NCBI GenBank assembly: GCA_963724065.1
Contig: CAVRTB010000005.1
Span: 62,001 to 126,000, forward strand
DNA: 64,000 bases
Direction: 5' to 3'
Source: DASRIA01 sp963724065
Lineage (GTDB): Bacteria > Actinomycetota > Thermoleophilia > Solirubrobacterales > JBBDJG01
Positions within the stretch are counted from its first letter, which is position 1. Every line of letters begins with the position of its first letter. Below, one piece after another: positions 32,980-41,172 of the stretch. Under the pieces are notes generated by a model that saw only the letters and a list, made by a program, of their open reading frames with translations, was not told the origin of the DNA and ran no database searches. Made by a program: the position numbers and the translations under genes.

Positions 32980-33300
32980 ATGGCGTCAATCGAGGTCGAA
33001 CGCACGCTGGTGAAATCGCCCCCCGAGCTGTGGACGGAGATCGGCTCGGAGGAGGGCCTGCGGCGTTGGCTCGGGGACGTGAAGGTCGAGGCCGCCGACG
33101 CGCCCGCGCGCGTCGAGTGGGCCGGACCTGACTCGACGGGCGCGATCGACCTCGTGGCCTCGGGCTGGGGCACCCGCGTGCGGGCCGTCGCCAAGGCGAA
33201 GGGCGTGCCGTGGGAGCGGGGCGAGACGCGCCGCGAGCTCGAGCGCTCGCTCGAGGGGCTGCTCGACCACCTCGGCGCCAGCTCACTCCAGGCCGGCTAG
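32980..33300 (+). CDS. SRPBCC/START-like domain protein
   Basis: The protein has 106 residues from ATG 32980, or 114 from GTG 32956. The pattern IEVERTLVKSPPELWTEIG, then LRRWLGDVKVEAAD and a C-terminal amphipathic helix RELERSLEGLLDHLG, fits a short helix-grip (AHSA1/SRPBCC) protein, which binds hydrophobic ligands in a cavity. It is shorter than typical family members (about 140), so some strands may be missing. It follows the GST gene after 46 bp and ends in a strong hairpin. Confidence 0.62.
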   Translation: MASIEVERTLVKSPPELWTEIGSEEGLRRWLGDVKVEAADAPARVEWAGPDSTGAIDLVASGWGTRVRAVAKAKGVPWERGETRRELERSLEGLLDHLGASSLQAG

Positions 33301-33315
33301 CACTCCAGCGCTCGC

Positions 33316-33353
33316 TGGACACTTGGGCACCCCCACGGGTACCCAGCTGTCCA
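33316..33353. terminator. bidirectional hairpin terminator
   Basis: TGGACA (33316-33321) pairs with TGTCCA (33348-33353), and inner TGGGCACC pairs with GGTACCCA with one mismatch. It sits between convergent genes. Confidence 0.6.
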
Positions 33354-33377
33354 TGCGGCACTCGCCGGGTGCTGCGC

Positions 33378-34073
33378 CTAACCCGCTTTGCAGGGCGTGG
33401 TCGCGGCAAGCTGCTGCGACGACCCGTCCCTGTAGGTGAAGTTCGCGGTCGTCGTCCAGGCGCCACTCGGTGGGCACTTGGACGGCGTGGTCAGGTATGC
33501 CTTGCGCTTCCCCTTGTACTTGCGGAAGTGGCGTGGGAGGTGTGCCTCGAACCTCGTCAACGCGATCCCGCCGGGGATCTTGAGGTTGACCGCGACCGAG
33601 CCGCGCCGCACATCGTCGCGGAAGTACGTGATCAGCCTGCCGTCGTCGACGAGCCTGACGATCACGATGATCTCGCGGCGGCCGTTGAACAGCGTCGCGA
33701 TCGTGTTGAACGGATTGCCCGTCACGATCAGGCCCTGGCCCTTCACCGTCCCGATCTTGCTCGAACGCGGGCACGCGCGCACCGAGAGGTTCGCGATGTC
33801 CTCGTCCGACGCCCTGCAGCGCGGCAGGGCGGACGTGTCGAACCTCGTGCCCGGATTTCCGACGAACTCGATCTTCGTGACGGCCTTCGGCACGCCGTTG
33901 ACACCGCCCGGATCAGTCCAAGTGGCGAGGACGTCCAGGCCGGACGGCGAGCCGGGCGTCGACGAGGAGAAGGTCAGTCCGACGGTCGCGGAGAACTGCG
34001 GGCTGGCGACCGCGACGCCTCCAGCTCCGGCGGCGAACGAGACAGCGAGGAACCAGCGCAGAAACCTCCGCAC
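33378..34073 (-). CDS. secreted protein of unknown function
   Basis: The 231-residue protein has a Sec signal peptide (RRFLRWFLAVSFAAGAGGVA, cleaved near VAS-PQ). The mature beta-rich protein holds LPRCRASDEDIANLSVRACP and a C-terminal SKCPPSGAWTTTANFTYRDG ending in TPCKAG. Four cysteines suggest two disulfides. The KIEFVGNPGTRFDTSALP segment and this Cys pattern recur in secreted proteins of the Thermoleophilia as I know them, but I have no function. It ends at a bidirectional terminator and is divergent from the carboxyltransferase gene. Confidence 0.72.
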   Translation of the reverse strand: MRRFLRWFLAVSFAAGAGGVAVASPQFSATVGLTFSSSTPGSPSGLDVLATWTDPGGVNGVPKAVTKIEFVGNPGTRFDTSALPRCRASDEDIANLSVRACPRSSKIGTVKGQGLIVTGNPFNTIATLFNGRREIIVIVRLVDDGRLITYFRDDVRRGSVAVNLKIPGGIALTRFEAHLPRHFRKYKGKRKAYLTTPSKCPPSGAWTTTANFTYRDGSSQQLAATTPCKAG

Positions 34074-34118
34074 GCGCCGAACCTACCACTCGCGACCAGT
34101 ACCATTTCGCACCCCCGC

Positions 34119-35687
34119 ATGCGAGCCAAGGTTCCCGAGACATACGAGGAGAAGCTGGCGCAGCTCGAAGATCTGCGCTTTCAGGCCGCCCATTCCGCGT
34201 CCGAGGACGCGGTCGCCAAGCAGCACGCCAAGGGCAAGATGACCGCCCGCGAGCGGGTCGAGAAGCTGCTCGACCCCGGCTCCTTCAAGGAGCTCGACAC
34301 TTTCGTGCGACACCGGACCTACGAGTTCGAGATGCACAAGAAGCGGCCCTGGGGCGACGCGGTCGTGACCGGCCACGGCACGATCGACGGGCGCACCGTA
34401 TGCGTATTCAGCCAGGACTTCACGGTCTTCGGTGGCTCGCTCGGCGAGGTGATGGCGGAGAAGATGTGCAAGATCATGGATCTCGCGGCCAAGATCGGCT
34501 GCCCCGTGATCGGCATCAATGACTCCGGCGGCGCGCGCATCCAGGAGGGCGTGGTGTCGCTCGGCGCATACGGCGACGTGTTCGTGCGCAACGTCGACTG
34601 CTCGGGCGTGATCCCGCAGATCAGCGTGATCATGGGGCCCTGCGCGGGCGGCGCCGTCTACTCCCCGGCGATGACCGACTTCATCTTCATGGTCAAGGAG
34701 ACCTCGCACATGTTCATCACGGGACCCGACGTGATCAAGACCGTGACCGGCGAGGAGCCGACCTTCGAGGAGCTCGGCGGCGCGATGACGCACAACACGA
34801 AGTCCGGCGTCGCGCACTTCGCGGCCGAGAGCGAGGAGGAGTGCCTCGAGGACGTGCGCTACCTGATGAGCTTCCTCCCGCTCAACAACCTCGAGAAGGC
34901 GCCGCACTACGCGCCGACGGACCCACCGGACCGCATGGACCTCGAGCTCGACACGATCGTCCCGGCGGACCCGCAGAAGCCCTACGACATGCGCGACGTG
35001 TTCGCCCGCATCGTCGACGACGGGGACTTCTTCGAGGTGCACCAGCACTGGGCCCAGAACATCGTGATCGGGTTCGCGCGGCTCAACGGCCACCCGATCG
35101 GCGTGGTCGGCAACCAGCCCCGCGCGATGGCCGGCGTGCTCGACATCGACTCGTCGGTGAAGGGCGCGCGATTCGTACGTTTCTGCGACGCGTTCAACGT
35201 CCCGCTGCTGACCTTCTGCGATGTGCCCGGGTTCCTGCCCGGCACCAATCAGGAATGGGGCGGCATCATCCGGCACGGCGCGAAGCTGCTGTACGCGTTC
35301 ACCGAGGCGACGGTGCCGAAGCTGACGGTCGTCACGCGCAAGGCCTACGGCGGCGCCTACGACGTCATGAACTCCAAACACATGCGGGCCGACTTCAACT
35401 TCGCCTGGCCGACGGCCGAGGTCGCCGTGATGGGCCCCGAGGGCGCCGTCAACATCATCTTCCGCCGCGACCTCGACAAGTCCCCGACGCCGGATGAGCG
35501 GCGCGCCAAGCTGATCTCCGACTACAAGGCGCGCTTCGCGAATCCCTACACGGCGGCCGAGCGCGGATACATCGACGACGTCCTGGTCCCGCACGAGACC
35601 CGCCCGCGCCTGATCAACGCGCTCGAGACGCTCCAGACCAAGCGGATCGAGCGGCCCAAGCGCAAGCACGGCAACATCCCGCTGTAG
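34119..35687 (+). CDS. acyl-CoA (propionyl-CoA) carboxylase carboxyltransferase, beta subunit
   Basis: The 522-residue biotin-dependent carboxyltransferase transfers CO2 from carboxybiotin to an acyl-CoA. It has the two crotonase-like halves: N-terminal GKMTARERVEKLLDPGSFKE, FTVFGGSLGEVMAEKMCKIM and GGARIQEGV (first oxyanion Gly-Gly-Ala), and C-terminal DVPGFLPGTNQEWGGIIRHG and RKAYGGAYDVM (second oxyanion hole). Overall it is PccB/AccD5-like. The presumed alpha subunit is at 46493-48280 and a possible epsilon-like protein at 38508. The ATG at 34119 is used. The open frame upstream is not conserved. Confidence 0.93.
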   Translation: MRAKVPETYEEKLAQLEDLRFQAAHSASEDAVAKQHAKGKMTARERVEKLLDPGSFKELDTFVRHRTYEFEMHKKRPWGDAVVTGHGTIDGRTVCVFSQDFTVFGGSLGEVMAEKMCKIMDLAAKIGCPVIGINDSGGARIQEGVVSLGAYGDVFVRNVDCSGVIPQISVIMGPCAGGAVYSPAMTDFIFMVKETSHMFITGPDVIKTVTGEEPTFEELGGAMTHNTKSGVAHFAAESEEECLEDVRYLMSFLPLNNLEKAPHYAPTDPPDRMDLELDTIVPADPQKPYDMRDVFARIVDDGDFFEVHQHWAQNIVIGFARLNGHPIGVVGNQPRAMAGVLDIDSSVKGARFVRFCDAFNVPLLTFCDVPGFLPGTNQEWGGIIRHGAKLLYAFTEATVPKLTVVTRKAYGGAYDVMNSKHMRADFNFAWPTAEVAVMGPEGAVNIIFRRDLDKSPTPDERRAKLISDYKARFANPYTAAERGYIDDVLVPHETRPRLINALETLQTKRIERPKRKHGNIPL

Positions 35688-35729
35688 CGAACCGGGCAGT
35701 TCGACGGCGCTCCGAGACATAATGCTCTC

Positions 35730-36374
35730 GTGGCCAAATCGCCTCCCAAGCCAGCGAAGCGACAGCGCCTGCGCCCGGAGGTCAGGCGCGAGCGCCTGGT
35801 CGAGGCCGCCACGCAGGTCTTTGCCGAGCGAGGCTACGAGGGCGCGCGAATCGAGCAGATCGCGGACGCTGCCGACGTCTCGCCGGGGCTGCTCTACCGC
35901 CACTTCGACGGCAAGCAGGAGCTCTACACGGAGATCCTCCAGCACGCGAACCGCGAGCTGCTGGCGCATCTCATGCAGGCGGCGGCTCCCGACCAGCCGA
36001 CGGGCGAGCGGGTGCGGCGCGGGCTCGACGCCTTCTTCACCTTCGTCGAGGACCACCGCCAGCTGTGGCAAATGCTCATGAAGGATGTGCTCGAACCGGA
36101 GATCGCCGAGATCCAGGCGGGGGTGATGGACCGCTCGGTGAAGATCATCGCCGCGCTCGCGGCACAGGACTACGATCGCGGCGACGGGGTTCCCCATGAG
36201 TTGGAGCTGGAGGGCGTCGCCGTCGCGATGGTCGGTGCGGCGATCTCGCTCTCGGCGTGGTGGAACGACCACCCCGACCTGCCGCGCGAGATGATCGTCG
36301 CGGTCGCGATGGAGGTCTTGTGGGTGGGGCTCGAGCGAGCGCGCGCGGGTGAGCGCTACGGCGGCAGCGGCTAG
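35730..36374 (+). CDS. TetR-family transcriptional regulator
   Basis: The 214-residue protein has a DNA-binding domain at about 18-66 (RRERLVEAATQVFAERGYEG, then IEQIADAADVSPGLLYRHFD) preceded by a lysine/arginine-rich tail, and a C-terminal ligand domain with LWQMLMKDVLEPEIAEIQ. It starts at GTG 35730, 42 bp after the carboxyltransferase, so it may control that gene in response to an acyl-CoA. That is an inference from position only. Confidence 0.9.
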   Translation: MAKSPPKPAKRQRLRPEVRRERLVEAATQVFAERGYEGARIEQIADAADVSPGLLYRHFDGKQELYTEILQHANRELLAHLMQAAAPDQPTGERVRRGLDAFFTFVEDHRQLWQMLMKDVLEPEIAEIQAGVMDRSVKIIAALAAQDYDRGDGVPHELELEGVAVAMVGAAISLSAWWNDHPDLPREMIVAVAMEVLWVGLERARAGERYGGSG

Positions 36375-36414
36375 GCCGACCTCACGTTCCGCGACGCCGG
36401 GACGTTCAACGGCT

Positions 36415-36879
36415 GTGGCTCCGCCTCCATTCCAGGTCTTCCTGGACGATCATCGAGAGCACGTCTACCGGTTCCTCGTGGGCTACGTCGGCCGCCAGGA
36501 CGCCGACGACTGCTTCCAGGAGACGTTCATCTCCGCGATGCGCGCGTACCCGCGGCTTCGCAACGGGTCGAACCTGCGTTCCTGGATCCTCACGATCGCG
36601 CACCGCAAGGCGCTCGACACCCATCGTGCGCGGAGCCGGCGGCCGGTGCCGATGGCGGAGCCTCCGGAGACGGCGAGCCTCGACGGCGCCGGGCCCGACG
36701 ACGAGCTCTGGGAAGAGGTCCGGCGACTCCCCGGAAAGCAGCGCGCCGCGGTGGTTCTGAGGTTCGCCGGTGACCTCCCGCACGAGGAGATCGGGCGGGT
36801 CCTCAGATGCTCCCCGGATGCCGCGCGCAGAAACGTCCACGAAGGACTGACCAAGCTGAGGTCGACATGGGATCGTTGA
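36415..36879 (+). CDS. ECF RNA polymerase sigma factor
   Basis: The 154-residue protein has region 2 (VYRFLVGYVGRQDADDCFQE, then RLRNGSNLRSWILTIAHRKA) and region 4 (VRRLPGKQRAAVVLRFAGDL, then HEEIGRVLRCSPDAARRNVH) joined by a short acidic linker. No anti-sigma factor is adjacent. The GTG at 36415 is preferred over an upstream start at 36349 that lies inside the TetR gene. The last 13 bp overlap the start of the alkyltransferase gene, so the sigma factor and DNA repair enzyme are made together, suggesting an alkylation or stress regulon. Confidence 0.88.
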   Translation: MAPPPFQVFLDDHREHVYRFLVGYVGRQDADDCFQETFISAMRAYPRLRNGSNLRSWILTIAHRKALDTHRARSRRPVPMAEPPETASLDGAGPDDELWEEVRRLPGKQRAAVVLRFAGDLPHEEIGRVLRCSPDAARRNVHEGLTKLRSTWDR

Positions 36880-37616
36880 AGAAGCTGGAGCAGGCGCTGT
36901 CGAAGGCCGCGCGCGCGGACGTCTCGGCGCACGCGGAGACTGCTGCGGAGCAGCTTGCATCGCGGGCGGCCGATCAGGGCTTGCTCGACGTCGCCTACAC
37001 GACGCTCGACACGCCGGTGGGGCCGGTGCTGGTCGCGGCGACGCGACGTGGGCTGGTGCGCATCTCGTTCGGCGACGACTACGACCCCGAGCGCGTGCTC
37101 GCCGAGCTGAGCCGGCGCGTGTCCCCGCGGGTCATCGAGGCGCCGGGCTACTTCGACGCCGTGCGCAGCGAGCTCGAGGAGTACTTCGAGGGCCGGCGCA
37201 CGAGCTTTGCGCTCCCGCTCGACTGGCAGCTCACGGGTGGCTTCGGGAGGCGGGTGCTGCAACACACGGCGCGGATCCCCTACGGCGGGGTGTCGACCTA
37301 CCGAGAGATGGCGGGAGCGGCCGGGAGCCCGCGCGGGGCGCGCGCCGCGGGTAACGCGCTTGGTTCGAACCCGATCCCGATCATCGTGCCGTGCCACCGG
37401 GTCCTGCATTCGGGCGGAGGGCTCGGCGGCTACGGCGGCGGGATCGAGAACAAGGTCTTCCTGCTCGAGCTCGAGGGCGCGATCGGGGACGACGGGCAGG
37501 ACTCGCCTAGAGCGCCAGAGTCTGGGCCCGAACCGCGCCCACCCGTAGCGCCTCGAGCGCGCCCAGCGCGATCGCGAGGTCCTGGATCGCGAGGCCCGTC
37601 GAGTCGAAAAGGGTGA
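36867..37616 (+). CDS. ogt: methylated-DNA--protein-cysteine S-methyltransferase with long C-terminal tail
   Basis: The 249-residue protein starts at ATG 36867. Residues about 55-130 are the ribonuclease-like N-terminal domain and about 133-215 the catalytic domain with FGRRVLQHTARIPYGGVSTY, NPIPIIVPCHRVLHSGGGLG (active-site Cys in PCHRV) and a C-terminal LLELEGA. It removes O6-alkyl groups from guanine by irreversible self-alkylation. Residues 1-50 are an extra helical segment (LKKLEQALSKAARADVSAHA). The last 40 residues are Pro/Arg/Ser-rich and are encoded opposite the 3' end of the next gene, so they look like run-through after loss of the normal stop. Confidence 0.9.
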   Translation: MGSLKKLEQALSKAARADVSAHAETAAEQLASRAADQGLLDVAYTTLDTPVGPVLVAATRRGLVRISFGDDYDPERVLAELSRRVSPRVIEAPGYFDAVRSELEEYFEGRRTSFALPLDWQLTGGFGRRVLQHTARIPYGGVSTYREMAGAAGSPRGARAAGNALGSNPIPIIVPCHRVLHSGGGLGGYGGGIENKVFLLELEGAIGDDGQDSPRAPESGPEPRPPVAPRARPARSRGPGSRGPSSRKG

Positions 37617-38467
37617 TCTCGTCGTCGGAGCGCCGTCCCTGCGCGAGGCCGGCGCAGACCTCGCCGAGCTCGGTCACGTCCTCGCGGCTGACGATGCCCG
37701 CGGCGACCGCGCCGGTCAGCTCGCCGCCGTGGCTCGCCTGCTCCCACTCGTCGCAGAAGAGGCGGCCCCGCGCGAGCACCCGCTCGACCGCCTGAACCGA
37801 CGCCTCGGCCTTGCCGGGGCCGTCGGCGCCCAGCAGGTTCAGATGCTGCCCCGCGCGCAGCGCGTCGGCCACCACCACGGTCTCGCCGCCCGGCGTGACC
37901 GTGCAGACGACCTCACACGCGAGCGCCTCCGGAAGGTCGCCGACCTCCCAGCCGAGCTCCGCGGCGACGCGGCCGGCGGCATCCGGGTCGGGGTCGAAGC
38001 AGATGCCCGGCCCGTACTCGGCATCAGCGAGGCAGCGGCCCACCCACAGGCCGTGGAGGCCGCACCCGACGAGCCCGATCGTGTCCGCGTCCTCGCGCGC
38101 GAGCTCCTGCGTCGCGACCGCCGCCGCGGCTCCCGTGCGCAACGCGGTCACGGCGCGCGCGTCGAGCATCGCGAGCGGCTCGCCGTTGTTCGCGTCCGAG
38201 ACGAGCACGATCCCGGTGACCGTCGGGCAGGCCACGGCGCGGGTTCCCGGGGAACGAGGTGATCCACTTGAGGATCGCGAGACCCTCGCCGCGCACCGGC
38301 ATCGCGCGGAAGTCCCCGTTCGGAGGGCTCGGCAGGTAGACCTTCGGCGGCATGTGCCACTCGCCGCGGGCGAAGCTGACGAACCCGTCGCGCACGCGGT
38401 CGATCGCCTCCCGCGGCGAGACCGCCGCCAGCACGCCGTCGTGATCGAGTACGGGTATCGTGGCCAT
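37507..38467 (-). pseudogene. ornithine cyclodeaminase / mu-crystallin family gene with one frameshift
   Basis: The N-terminal part from ATG 38467 reads IPVLDHDGVLAAVSPREAID, then VYLPSPPNGDFRAMPV and WITSFPGNPRRGLP. Near 38230-38236 the frame shifts by +1 and continues as TVTGIVLVSDANNGEPLAML, then GLVGCGLHGLWVGRCLADA (the NAD-binding glycine loop) to a normal C-terminus ending at 37507. The two parts fit end to end with one surplus base at CTGCCCGAC. Family members deaminate ornithine or reduce imino and keto acids. The gene is inactive as read unless the indel is an error. Confidence 0.78.
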
Positions 38468-38507
38468 CGCTATAGGTGAGGGCGAGGCCCTCTCGATATT
38501 CCAAAGC

Positions 38508-38747
38508 ATGACCATCAACGGCAAAAGACGTCCGCCGCGACCGGCGATCGAATTGATCGCCCCGGCCGCGAGCCCTCGGCAGGCAGCCGCGATCGCGGCT
38601 GCGCTCGAGCGGTTCCTGCACGACACCGCGCCGGTGATCGCGCCCCGGCGCGAGGCGGGCAACCCGTGGGCGCGCGCAGCGATCGCCGAGGGCATCGGCC
38701 TCGAGGCCCCGACCCCGTGGGGCGACCCCGAGCCCTGGGGTAGTTAG
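38508..38747 (+). CDS. small protein resembling the acyl-CoA carboxylase epsilon subunit
   Basis: The 79-residue protein starts at ATG. Its layout, IELIAPAASPRQAAAIAAAL, then a Pro-rich spacer and GNPWARAAIAEGIG, recalls AccE/PccE proteins: a short strand, an ATPEE-like helix, and a C-terminal conserved Trp. Epsilon subunits stabilise actinobacterial acyl-CoA carboxylases. The similarity is by pattern only. It is 2.8 kb from the carboxyltransferase and 7.7 kb from the biotin carboxylase. A longer GTG start at 38460 is possible but would overlap the divergent pseudogene's start. Confidence 0.45.
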   Translation: MTINGKRRPPRPAIELIAPAASPRQAAAIAAALERFLHDTAPVIAPRREAGNPWARAAIAEGIGLEAPTPWGDPEPWGS

Positions 38748-38820
38748 GGATCGGCATGGCGAGCTTGTCGCGAAGCGGATACAACTCTCGCCATCACCCC
38801 CGAATTCGGAGGAGGAGAGC

Positions 38821-39027
38821 ATGGCGGTAGTCAAGATCATCGAGCTGATCGGCACCTCGAGCAAGAGCTCGGACGATGCGGTCCAGCAAGCGCTCGCGGA
38901 GGCGCGCAGCTCGCTGCGGAACATCAAGGCCGTGGACCTCGTGTCCACCGGCCTGCGCGGCGACAACCTCGACGAGTGGCGCGCCCACGTGCGTGTCGCG
39001 TTCCTGATCGAACGCGTCAGCGAGTAA
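38821..39027 (+). CDS. dodecin (flavin-storage protein)
   Basis: The 68-residue protein VVKIIELIGTSSKSSDDAVQ, then LRNIKAVDLVSTGLRGDNLD and WRAHVRVAFLIERV, matches dodecin, which forms dodecamers that bind flavins in a stacked way. The tryptophan in DEWRAHV is the usual flavin-stacking residue. The ATG has a perfect GGAGGAG site. A strong terminator follows at 39088, so it is a single-gene transcript. Confidence 0.93.
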   Translation: MAVVKIIELIGTSSKSSDDAVQQALAEARSSLRNIKAVDLVSTGLRGDNLDEWRAHVRVAFLIERVSE

Positions 39028-39050
39028 CCGCAGCCCCACCTGCGGCGAAC

Positions 39051-39077
39051 CCGTCCGGGCGGCTCGCCGCCGGACGG
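39051..39077 (+). terminator. first of two tandem hairpins after dodecin
   Basis: CCGTCC (39051-39056) pairs with GGACGG (39072-39077), with inner GGCGGC/GCCGCC. It lies 11 bp before the main terminator. Confidence 0.45.
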
Positions 39078-39087
39078 TCAATTGTTC

Positions 39088-39119
39088 AGAGGCCCGCCGT
39101 CGCGGCGGGCCTCTCTCTT
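39088..39119 (+). terminator. strong intrinsic terminator after dodecin
   Basis: AGAGGCCCGCCG (39088-39099) pairs perfectly with CGGCGGGCCTCT (39103-39114) around a TCG loop, followed by the pyrimidine tract CTCTT. Confidence 0.85.
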
Positions 39120-39245
39120 GGCGCTAAAGGCCTCCGCCGAGTGGTCCGAAACACCCTTGAAAGCGGAATAGGGCTAATTCCAGTCGGGATTGTGTTATTT
39201 TGTCGTTCCGAAGGGAACGCTCCGCCCAACCTCGAAAGGATCTGC

Positions 39246-39959
39246 ATGCCCACAGCAACCAAGAACTGGACAGCCGAGGAGCTGGAGCAGATCGCCGTCG
39301 AGCTCGAGCCCCAGGGACCGGAAGCGACGCTGCGGTGGATGGTCGACCAGTTCCACCCCAGCCTCTACGTAGCGTGCTCGTTCCAGCAGGAGGAGTCGGT
39401 GCTGCTCGACATGCTCCACCGGATCGAGCCTGAGATCCGCGTCTTCTACCTGGACACCGACGTCCTCTTCGACGAGACCTACGAGACCCGGGACCGCTTC
39501 GTCGAGCGGTACGGCTTCAACTTCGAGCGCTACCACAACATCACCCTCGAGGAGCAGGCGAAGCTCCACGGCGACGAGCTGTGGGCGCGGGAGCCCAACC
39601 AGTGCTGCTCGATCCGCAAGGTCGAGCCGCTGAAGCGGGCGCTCGGCTCCGTCGACGCCTGGATCACCGGGATCCGCCGCGACCAGGCCCCGACGCGTGC
39701 CAACTCGCGCAAGGTCGAGGTGGACGACAAGTTCGGCCTGATCAAGGCGAACCCGCTCGCGGACTGGTCGCTCAACGACGTGTGGGCGTACATCCACGAG
39801 CACGACGTCCCCTACAACCCTCTGCACGACCAGAACTACCCGTCGATCGGTTGCACCCACTGCACCCGCCAGGTGATGCCCGGAGAGGACCCGCGCGCGG
39901 GTCGCTGGGCAGGCCAGGAAAAGGTGGAGTGCGGACTGCACCCATCAGAGTCCAAGTAG
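39246..39959 (+). CDS. cysH: adenylylsulfate (APS) reductase, thioredoxin-dependent
   Basis: The 237-residue enzyme reduces APS to sulfite. It has the PP-loop-like CSFQQEESVLLDML. Cys120-Cys121 (NQCCSIRK) and Cys203/Cys206 (GCTHCT) are the four ligands of a [4Fe-4S] cluster, which marks the APS- rather than PAPS-using type. The catalytic Cys229 lies in VECGLH. Consistent with APS use, sat follows and no APS kinase (cysC) is present. The 127-bp leader after the dodecin terminator has a small GTTCC/GGAAC hairpin but no riboswitch that I recognise. Confidence 0.93.
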   Translation: MPTATKNWTAEELEQIAVELEPQGPEATLRWMVDQFHPSLYVACSFQQEESVLLDMLHRIEPEIRVFYLDTDVLFDETYETRDRFVERYGFNFERYHNITLEEQAKLHGDELWAREPNQCCSIRKVEPLKRALGSVDAWITGIRRDQAPTRANSRKVEVDDKFGLIKANPLADWSLNDVWAYIHEHDVPYNPLHDQNYPSIGCTHCTRQVMPGEDPRAGRWAGQEKVECGLHPSESK

Positions 39960-39981
39960 CCCCGGCGCCGCCGGCCTTTCG

Positions 39982-41148
39982 ATGATCGAGCCTCACGGAG
40001 GCGAGCTGGTCGACCTGCTCGCCCGCGCCGAGAAGCGCGACGAGCTGGTCAAAGAAGCAGGTTCGCTCGACTCCGTCGCGCTCACGCCGAGGCAGGCTGC
40101 CGACCTCGAGCTGCTCGCCGTCGGCGGGTTCAGCCCGCTGCGGGGCTTCCAGGGCTCCGACGACTGGCGCCGGGTGGTGGACGAGATGCGGCTCGCGAAC
40201 GGGCTGCCCTGGAGCATCCCCGTGACGCTCGCGACCGACGCCGATGCGGCCGATGGCGACCGCCTCGCGCTACACGGCGAGGGCGGGCGACTGCTCGGCG
40301 TGATCGACGTCGAGGAGGTGTTCGAGCGTGACCTCGAACGCGAGGCGCGCCACGTCTACCGCACCGATGACCGCGAGCACCCCGGGGTCGCCGCCGTCTA
40401 CGCCGAGGGCACGCGCTGCATCGCCGGGCCGGTCCGGGCGGTCGACCTGCCCGAGCATCCCGAGGCCTTCAAGCCGTACATCCTGCCGCCGGCAGCATCC
40501 AGGGCGTCCTTCGGCGAGCGTGGGTGGAAGACCATCGTCGGCTTCCAGACCCGCAACCCGATCCACCGTGCGCATGAGTACATCACCAAGGCTGCGCTCG
40601 AGTCCGTCGACGGCCTGTTCATCCACCCGCTCGTCGGGGAGACGAAGTCCGACGACATCCCCGCCGCCGTGCGGATGCGCTGCTACGAGGCCCTGATCGA
40701 CCACTACTACGTGGCCGACCACGTCGCGCTTGCCGTGAACCCGGCCGCGATGCGCTACGCCGGGCCGCGCGAGGCGATCTTCCACGCCCTGATCCGCAAG
40801 AACTACGGGTGCACCCATTTCATCGTCGGGCGCGACCACGCCGGGGTCGGGAGCTACTACGGGACCTACGACGCCCAGGAGATCTTCTCCGAGTTCGATC
40901 CACAGGAGCTCGGGATCGAGCCGATGATGTTCGAGCACTCCTTCTACTGCAAGCTGACGAAGGGCATGGCCACCAGCAAGACGAGCCCGGCCGGCCCCGA
41001 CGACCGGGTCTTCCTCTCGGGCACGAAGGTCCGTGAGATGCTCGCGGCCGGCGAGCGCCCCCCGGAGGAGTTCACGAGGCCCGAGGTGGCCGACATTCTC
41101 ATCAATTCGATGCGGGAGAGCGCCGAGGCGCCGACCGGGCCGGCCTGA
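39982..41148 (+). CDS. sat: sulfate adenylyltransferase (ATP sulfurylase)
   Basis: The 388-residue homomeric-type ATP sulfurylase makes APS from ATP and sulfate. Motifs are QTRNPIHRAHEYI (HxxH nucleotide-binding), FIVGRDHAGVGSYYG (GRDH loop) and a C-terminal VFLSGTKVREML, with an N-terminal PUA-like domain. It starts 22 bp after cysH and feeds its product to it. The downstream permease completes the sulfur assimilation run. Regulation by sulfur status is likely, but no operator was identified. Confidence 0.95.
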   Translation: MIEPHGGELVDLLARAEKRDELVKEAGSLDSVALTPRQAADLELLAVGGFSPLRGFQGSDDWRRVVDEMRLANGLPWSIPVTLATDADAADGDRLALHGEGGRLLGVIDVEEVFERDLEREARHVYRTDDREHPGVAAVYAEGTRCIAGPVRAVDLPEHPEAFKPYILPPAASRASFGERGWKTIVGFQTRNPIHRAHEYITKAALESVDGLFIHPLVGETKSDDIPAAVRMRCYEALIDHYYVADHVALAVNPAAMRYAGPREAIFHALIRKNYGCTHFIVGRDHAGVGSYYGTYDAQEIFSEFDPQELGIEPMMFEHSFYCKLTKGMATSKTSPAGPDDRVFLSGTKVREMLAAGERPPEEFTRPEVADILINSMRESAEAPTGPA

Positions 41149-41172
41149 CGGCCCAGCCATCGGGAGAGACAA

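Noticed and set aside
33210..34118. 300-codon N-terminal extension of the carboxyltransferase
   Set aside because: Antisense to the secreted protein at 33378-34073. Family homology begins at ATG 34119.
34083..36272. 729-codon minus-strand frame
   Set aside because: Antisense shadow of the carboxyltransferase and TetR genes, caused by GC-rich third positions.
39120..39245. Possible SAM riboswitch before cysH
   Set aside because: Only one short hairpin is present and the conserved core of SAM-I, SAM-II or SAM-IV is absent.
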